DNA of 8,752 bases from Muribaculaceae bacterium (GTDB lineage Bacteria; Bacteroidota; Bacteroidia; Bacteroidales; Muribaculaceae), in NCBI GenBank assembly GCA_029060585.1, contig JAIDTS010000245.1:1-8752 (forward strand). Direction: 5' to 3'. Shown here piece by piece: positions 6,616 through 8,752 of the stretch (position 1 is its first letter; the number at the start of each line of letters is the position of its first letter). Position numbers and translations under genes: made by a program. The notes under the pieces were generated by a model. That model was not told the origin of the DNA. It did no database searches and was given only the letters and a program-made list of their open reading frames with translations.

Positions 6616-8037
6616 CTACAGGATGGGGGCGAAGAGGCGGACAAGGGATTCTAAGACTCTTGAGGAACGTGGACGGGAGCGCCAGCTTGAGAGAGTCAGC
6701 TTGCGGCATGCCGAAAGATCCTGAAAGAAGATGTCGCGCATTCGTCGGTTGACCGATTCTGAATATATCAGGAGATTGGCCTCGAAGTTATTCTCGAAGC
6801 TGCGGAAGTCGAAATTGACAGATCCGGTAGTGACGAAATCGTCGTCAATGACCATCGTCTTGGCATGGAGCATACCGGGAGTAAACAGATAGACCTTCAC
6901 TCCTGCCTTGAGGCAGTCGTCGATATAGGAGCGACTTCCATAGCCGAGAAGGATGGAATCGGTCTTCTCCGGAATCATTATCCTGACGTCAATGCCTGAA
7001 AGCGCGGCACCCTGAAGTGCCTTCAGAAGAGCATCGGTAGGAAGGAAATAGGGTGTCTGGATATAGATGCGTCGACGTGCGGAGGCGATCGCCTGCTGGA
7101 AGCATAGCACCAGATTGTTCCACTTGTCGACGGGCCCGGACGTGACAAGCTGCATGTCGACATCTCCGGGTTCCTCATGCCTTATCGCAGAGACGGGCTG
7201 CACATCGGCATCCGGGCGCAGGAAGTTCCAGTCGATTGCAAAGCTATACATCATCGATTCTATGACCGGACCTTCGACCCTAAGGTGCGTATCACGCCAT
7301 ATACGACCCTCACGTGAACGCTCCACGTAACGATCGGCGATATTCATACCCCCAATGTAGCCGACCCGGCCGTCGATGACGGCGATCTTGCGGTGGTTGC
7401 GCCAGTTGATACGGTTGGCAAGCTTTCTGAACGTCACACGGAAGAATGGGTGGGAATCAATGCCGAGCTCGCGCATCCTGGCAAAAAATCTATTTCGGGT
7501 GGAAAAGGATCCGACATGGTCGTAGAGCACCTTCACTCGCACTCCCTGTCGCGCCTTATCGGCAAGAAGGTCGGTAATCTCATTGCCCAGACGGTCATCG
7601 CTGTAGATGTAATACTGAATGAATATAAAATCGGTAGCTGAGCGTATGTCTTCTTTCAGACGCTCGAACTTGGCACGACCGTCGGTGAAAATCTCGACGC
7701 TATTGTTACAGTCAAGATGAGCGTGGCAAAGATTATGGGCGAGCTTAATCATCCTAATCTGCTCCGGACTTAGGTCGGCATTGCTGAATGAATGCTGCTT
7801 TGGTCTGGACCTCTCGAGAAGCTTTCTCCTGACTTTCCGGCTGACCATCGCCTTGCCTTTCAGGCTACGGCCGAAAAAGAGATAGAAAACGACGCCTACG
7901 ACAGGAAGGAATAAGAGCGCGAGAGTCCATGAGATGGCGCGTATCGGATTCTTATTTTCCGACACTACCACTACCACGCATGATATGACCACCACGAAGT
8001 AGATAACGAACAGTGATATATTTATCCAGAAGTACAT
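6616..8037 (-). CDS. cls: Cardiolipin synthase
   Basis: A 473-residue membrane phospholipase-D-family enzyme that condenses two phosphatidylglycerol molecules into cardiolipin and glycerol. Two N-terminal membrane segments are visible (about 4-25 and 35-56), as usual for bacterial Cls. Two HKD catalytic motifs are intact: His215-Lys217-Asp222 (NHRKIAVID) followed by GGMN, and His391-Lys393-Asp398 (HAKTMVID) followed by GSVNFD. Length is normal. The ATG at 8037 is the first Met after an in-frame TAA eight codons upstream, and begins the first membrane helix. The 35 bases before it are an A-rich heptamer repeat in place of a Shine-Dalgarno sequence. No -7 box is visible in the gap to rplQ, so it may be read through from the ribosomal operon or use an unrecognised promoter. 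Confidence 0.94.
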   Translation of the reverse strand: MYFWINISLFVIYFVVVISCVVVVVSENKNPIRAISWTLALLFLPVVGVVFYLFFGRSLKGKAMVSRKVRRKLLERSRPKQHSFSNADLSPEQIRMIKLAHNLCHAHLDCNNSVEIFTDGRAKFERLKEDIRSATDFIFIQYYIYSDDRLGNEITDLLADKARQGVRVKVLYDHVGSFSTRNRFFARMRELGIDSHPFFRVTFRKLANRINWRNHRKIAVIDGRVGYIGGMNIADRYVERSREGRIWRDTHLRVEGPVIESMMYSFAIDWNFLRPDADVQPVSAIRHEEPGDVDMQLVTSGPVDKWNNLVLCFQQAIASARRRIYIQTPYFLPTDALLKALQGAALSGIDVRIMIPEKTDSILLGYGSRSYIDDCLKAGVKVYLFTPGMLHAKTMVIDDDFVTTGSVNFDFRSFENNFEANLLIYSESVNRRMRDIFFQDLSACRKLTLSSWRSRPRSSRVLESLVRLFAPIL

Positions 8038-8040
8038 TTG

Positions 8041-8075
8041 CGTTTTGCGTTGTACGTTTTACGTTGTACGTATAG
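8041..8075 (-). repeat. Heptamer tandem repeat C in the cls leader
   Basis: Five contiguous 7-bp units, on the minus strand CTATACG, TACAACG, TAAAACG, TACAACG, CAAAACG, followed by CAA and the cls ATG. The repeat occupies the ribosome-binding region of cls. It is A-rich and G-poor on the mRNA strand, which suits initiation without Shine-Dalgarno pairing. Confidence 0.85.
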
Positions 8076-8076
8076 G

Positions 8077-8122
8077 TCGACCCGCGGAGGCGCATCCATA
8101 GGATGCCGCCTCTGCGGGTCGA
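8077..8122. other. Long hairpin between rplQ and cls
   Basis: A 9-bp perfect outer stem (8077-8085 with 8114-8122) continues inward through about 11 more pairs with one bulge and one mismatch to a short ATA loop near 8098-8100. It is GC-rich and very stable. On the minus strand it is not followed by a T-run, so it does not look like a standard terminator. It could protect the 3' end of the ribosomal mRNA, cause processing or attenuate read-through into cls. Confidence 0.65.
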
Positions 8123-8162
8123 AGATGTCATCTTATATGGCTCATGCCATACCAGATATACG

Positions 8163-8684
8163 TTACTCTGCTGCGGGAGCTTCAGCTGCAGGCGCTTCAG
8201 CTGCGGGAGCCTCGGCCGGAGCTTCAGCCTTGGGAGCCTCGGCGGCGGGAGCTGCCTCAGCTTTCTTGCCTCCACGACGGCTGCGACGTGTCTTAGCCTT
8301 CGGAGCCTTTTCAGCGAGCATATTCTCGTTGAAGTCTACGAGCTCGATCATAGCCATCTCCGCGTTGTCGCCGAGACGGTGACCTGTCTTGAGGATACGT
8401 GTGTATCCGCCGGGACGATCCGCTACCTTTTCAGCAACCACGCCGAAAAGTTCCTTGATAGCCTCCTTATTCTGGAGATAGCTGAAGACAAGGCGACGGT
8501 TGTTCATATCGTCCTTCTTCGAGCGAGTGATAAGGGGCTCGGCATAGACACGGAGTGCCTTCGCCTTAGCCAGAGTCGTAAAGATTCTCTTGTGCATGAT
8601 GAGAGAGATAGCAAGATTAGAGAGCAGCGCTTCGCGATGTCCCTTCTTACGGCTCAGGTGGTTGAATTTCTTATTGTGTCTCAT
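8163..8684 (-). CDS. rplQ: 50S ribosomal protein L17
   Basis: A 173-residue protein of the large ribosomal subunit, placed near the peptide exit tunnel. The N-terminus [20 protein letters not shown] and the segment [24 protein letters not shown] are diagnostic of L17. The conserved core ends at about residue 123. Beyond it is a 50-residue tail, first basic ([11 protein letters not shown], 131-141), then Ala/Glu/Pro repeats (AEAPA type) to the end. Bacteroidetes L17 proteins commonly carry a tail, so this is not a frameshift. It lies 8 bases downstream of rpoA, as at the end of the standard alpha operon, and is co-transcribed with it. There is no Shine-Dalgarno sequence before the ATG. Confidence 0.97.
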   Translation of the reverse strand: MRHNKKFNHLSRKKGHREALLSNLAISLIMHKRIFTTLAKAKALRVYAEPLITRSKKDDMNNRRLVFSYLQNKEAIKELFGVVAEKVADRPGGYTRILKTGHRLGDNAEMAMIELVDFNENMLAEKAPKAKTRRSRRGGKKAEAAPAAEAPKAEAPAEAPAAEAPAAEAPAAE

Positions 8685-8692
8685 CGTTGTGT

Positions 8693-8752
8693 TTATTCTT
8701 TATCTAATTTATACTTTGAAATATCCATGCCGAACGAGAGGTTGTTGTTCTG
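8693..8752 (-). CDS. rpoA: RNA polymerase alpha subunit, C-terminal end (partial)
   Basis: Only the last 19 codons and the TAA stop are inside the window; the gene continues past the right edge. The peptide ends [15 protein letters not shown], the expected C-terminus of Bacteroidales RpoA alpha-CTD. Its position directly before rplQ is the conserved rpoA-rplQ order. Alpha assembles core RNA polymerase, and its C-terminal domain contacts upstream DNA and activators. Confidence 0.92.
   Translation of the reverse strand, partial: QNNNLSFGMDISKYKLDKE

Larger units (their letters stand above)
8038..8162. other. rplQ-cls gap: two hairpins, no clear promoter
   Basis: Reading along the minus strand from rplQ, a small hairpin (8136-8151: 6-bp stem, 4-base loop) comes first, then the long hairpin at 8077-8122, then the heptamer repeat and the cls start. 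There is no TAnnTTTG on the minus strand and no T-run, so neither a clear promoter nor a standard terminator separates the two genes. Confidence 0.6.

Noticed and set aside
8038..8382. A 114-codon plus-strand frame, rich in Ala and Gly
   Set aside because: It is the antisense of the repetitive rplQ tail plus a non-coding gap.

Overview
The window reads as chromosomal DNA from a gut-type Bacteroidales bacterium; a Muribaculaceae-like origin is my guess from overall protein style. Support: two perfect matches to the Bacteroidetes -7 promoter element TAnnTTTG (one per gene of a divergent pair), almost no Shine-Dalgarno sequences, an RpoA C-terminus of Bacteroidales type, a ribosomal protein L17 with an Ala/Glu/Pro tail, and a very large secreted pectinesterase-type protein whose signal peptide ends in KAQT. 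The coding DNA is moderately GC-rich while the leaders and gaps are AT-rich.

Layout, left to right. Positions 1-311 hold no gene I can name. They contain a possible structured RNA or gene end at the left edge, a small 7-bp tandem repeat and a strong rho-independent terminator pointing right. Positions 312-2255 (minus) encode an SF1B helicase of the Upf1/IGHMBP2/Dna2-like group with all the usual motifs. Positions 2256-2564 are a divergent promoter region with an unbroken run of about twenty degenerate heptamers (2285-2424), an inverted repeat (2448-2469) and a -7 box for each gene. Positions 2565-6497 (plus) encode a 1310-residue secreted multidomain protein: signal peptide, two copies of an unrecognised 187-residue domain, two InlB-type repeats, a second unrecognised beta-rich domain, a Big_5-like domain, a CE8 pectin methylesterase domain, and a C-terminal sorting-like tail. 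A two-way terminator separates it from the convergent cardiolipin synthase (6616-8037, minus). Right of that are rplQ (8163-8684, minus) and the last 19 codons of rpoA (8693-8752, minus), the end of the large ribosomal-protein operon.

The genes do not form one pathway. rpoA-rplQ and perhaps cls share a transcription direction; the helicase and the esterase are separate units. The most unusual signal is non-coding: three intergenic gaps each carry a tandem repeat of period exactly 7 bp, with a different consensus each time. Second is the architecture of the esterase: duplicated unknown domain, and an Arg where CE8 enzymes have an oxyanion-hole Gln. I found no CRISPR array, tRNA, rRNA, insertion sequence or defence system.
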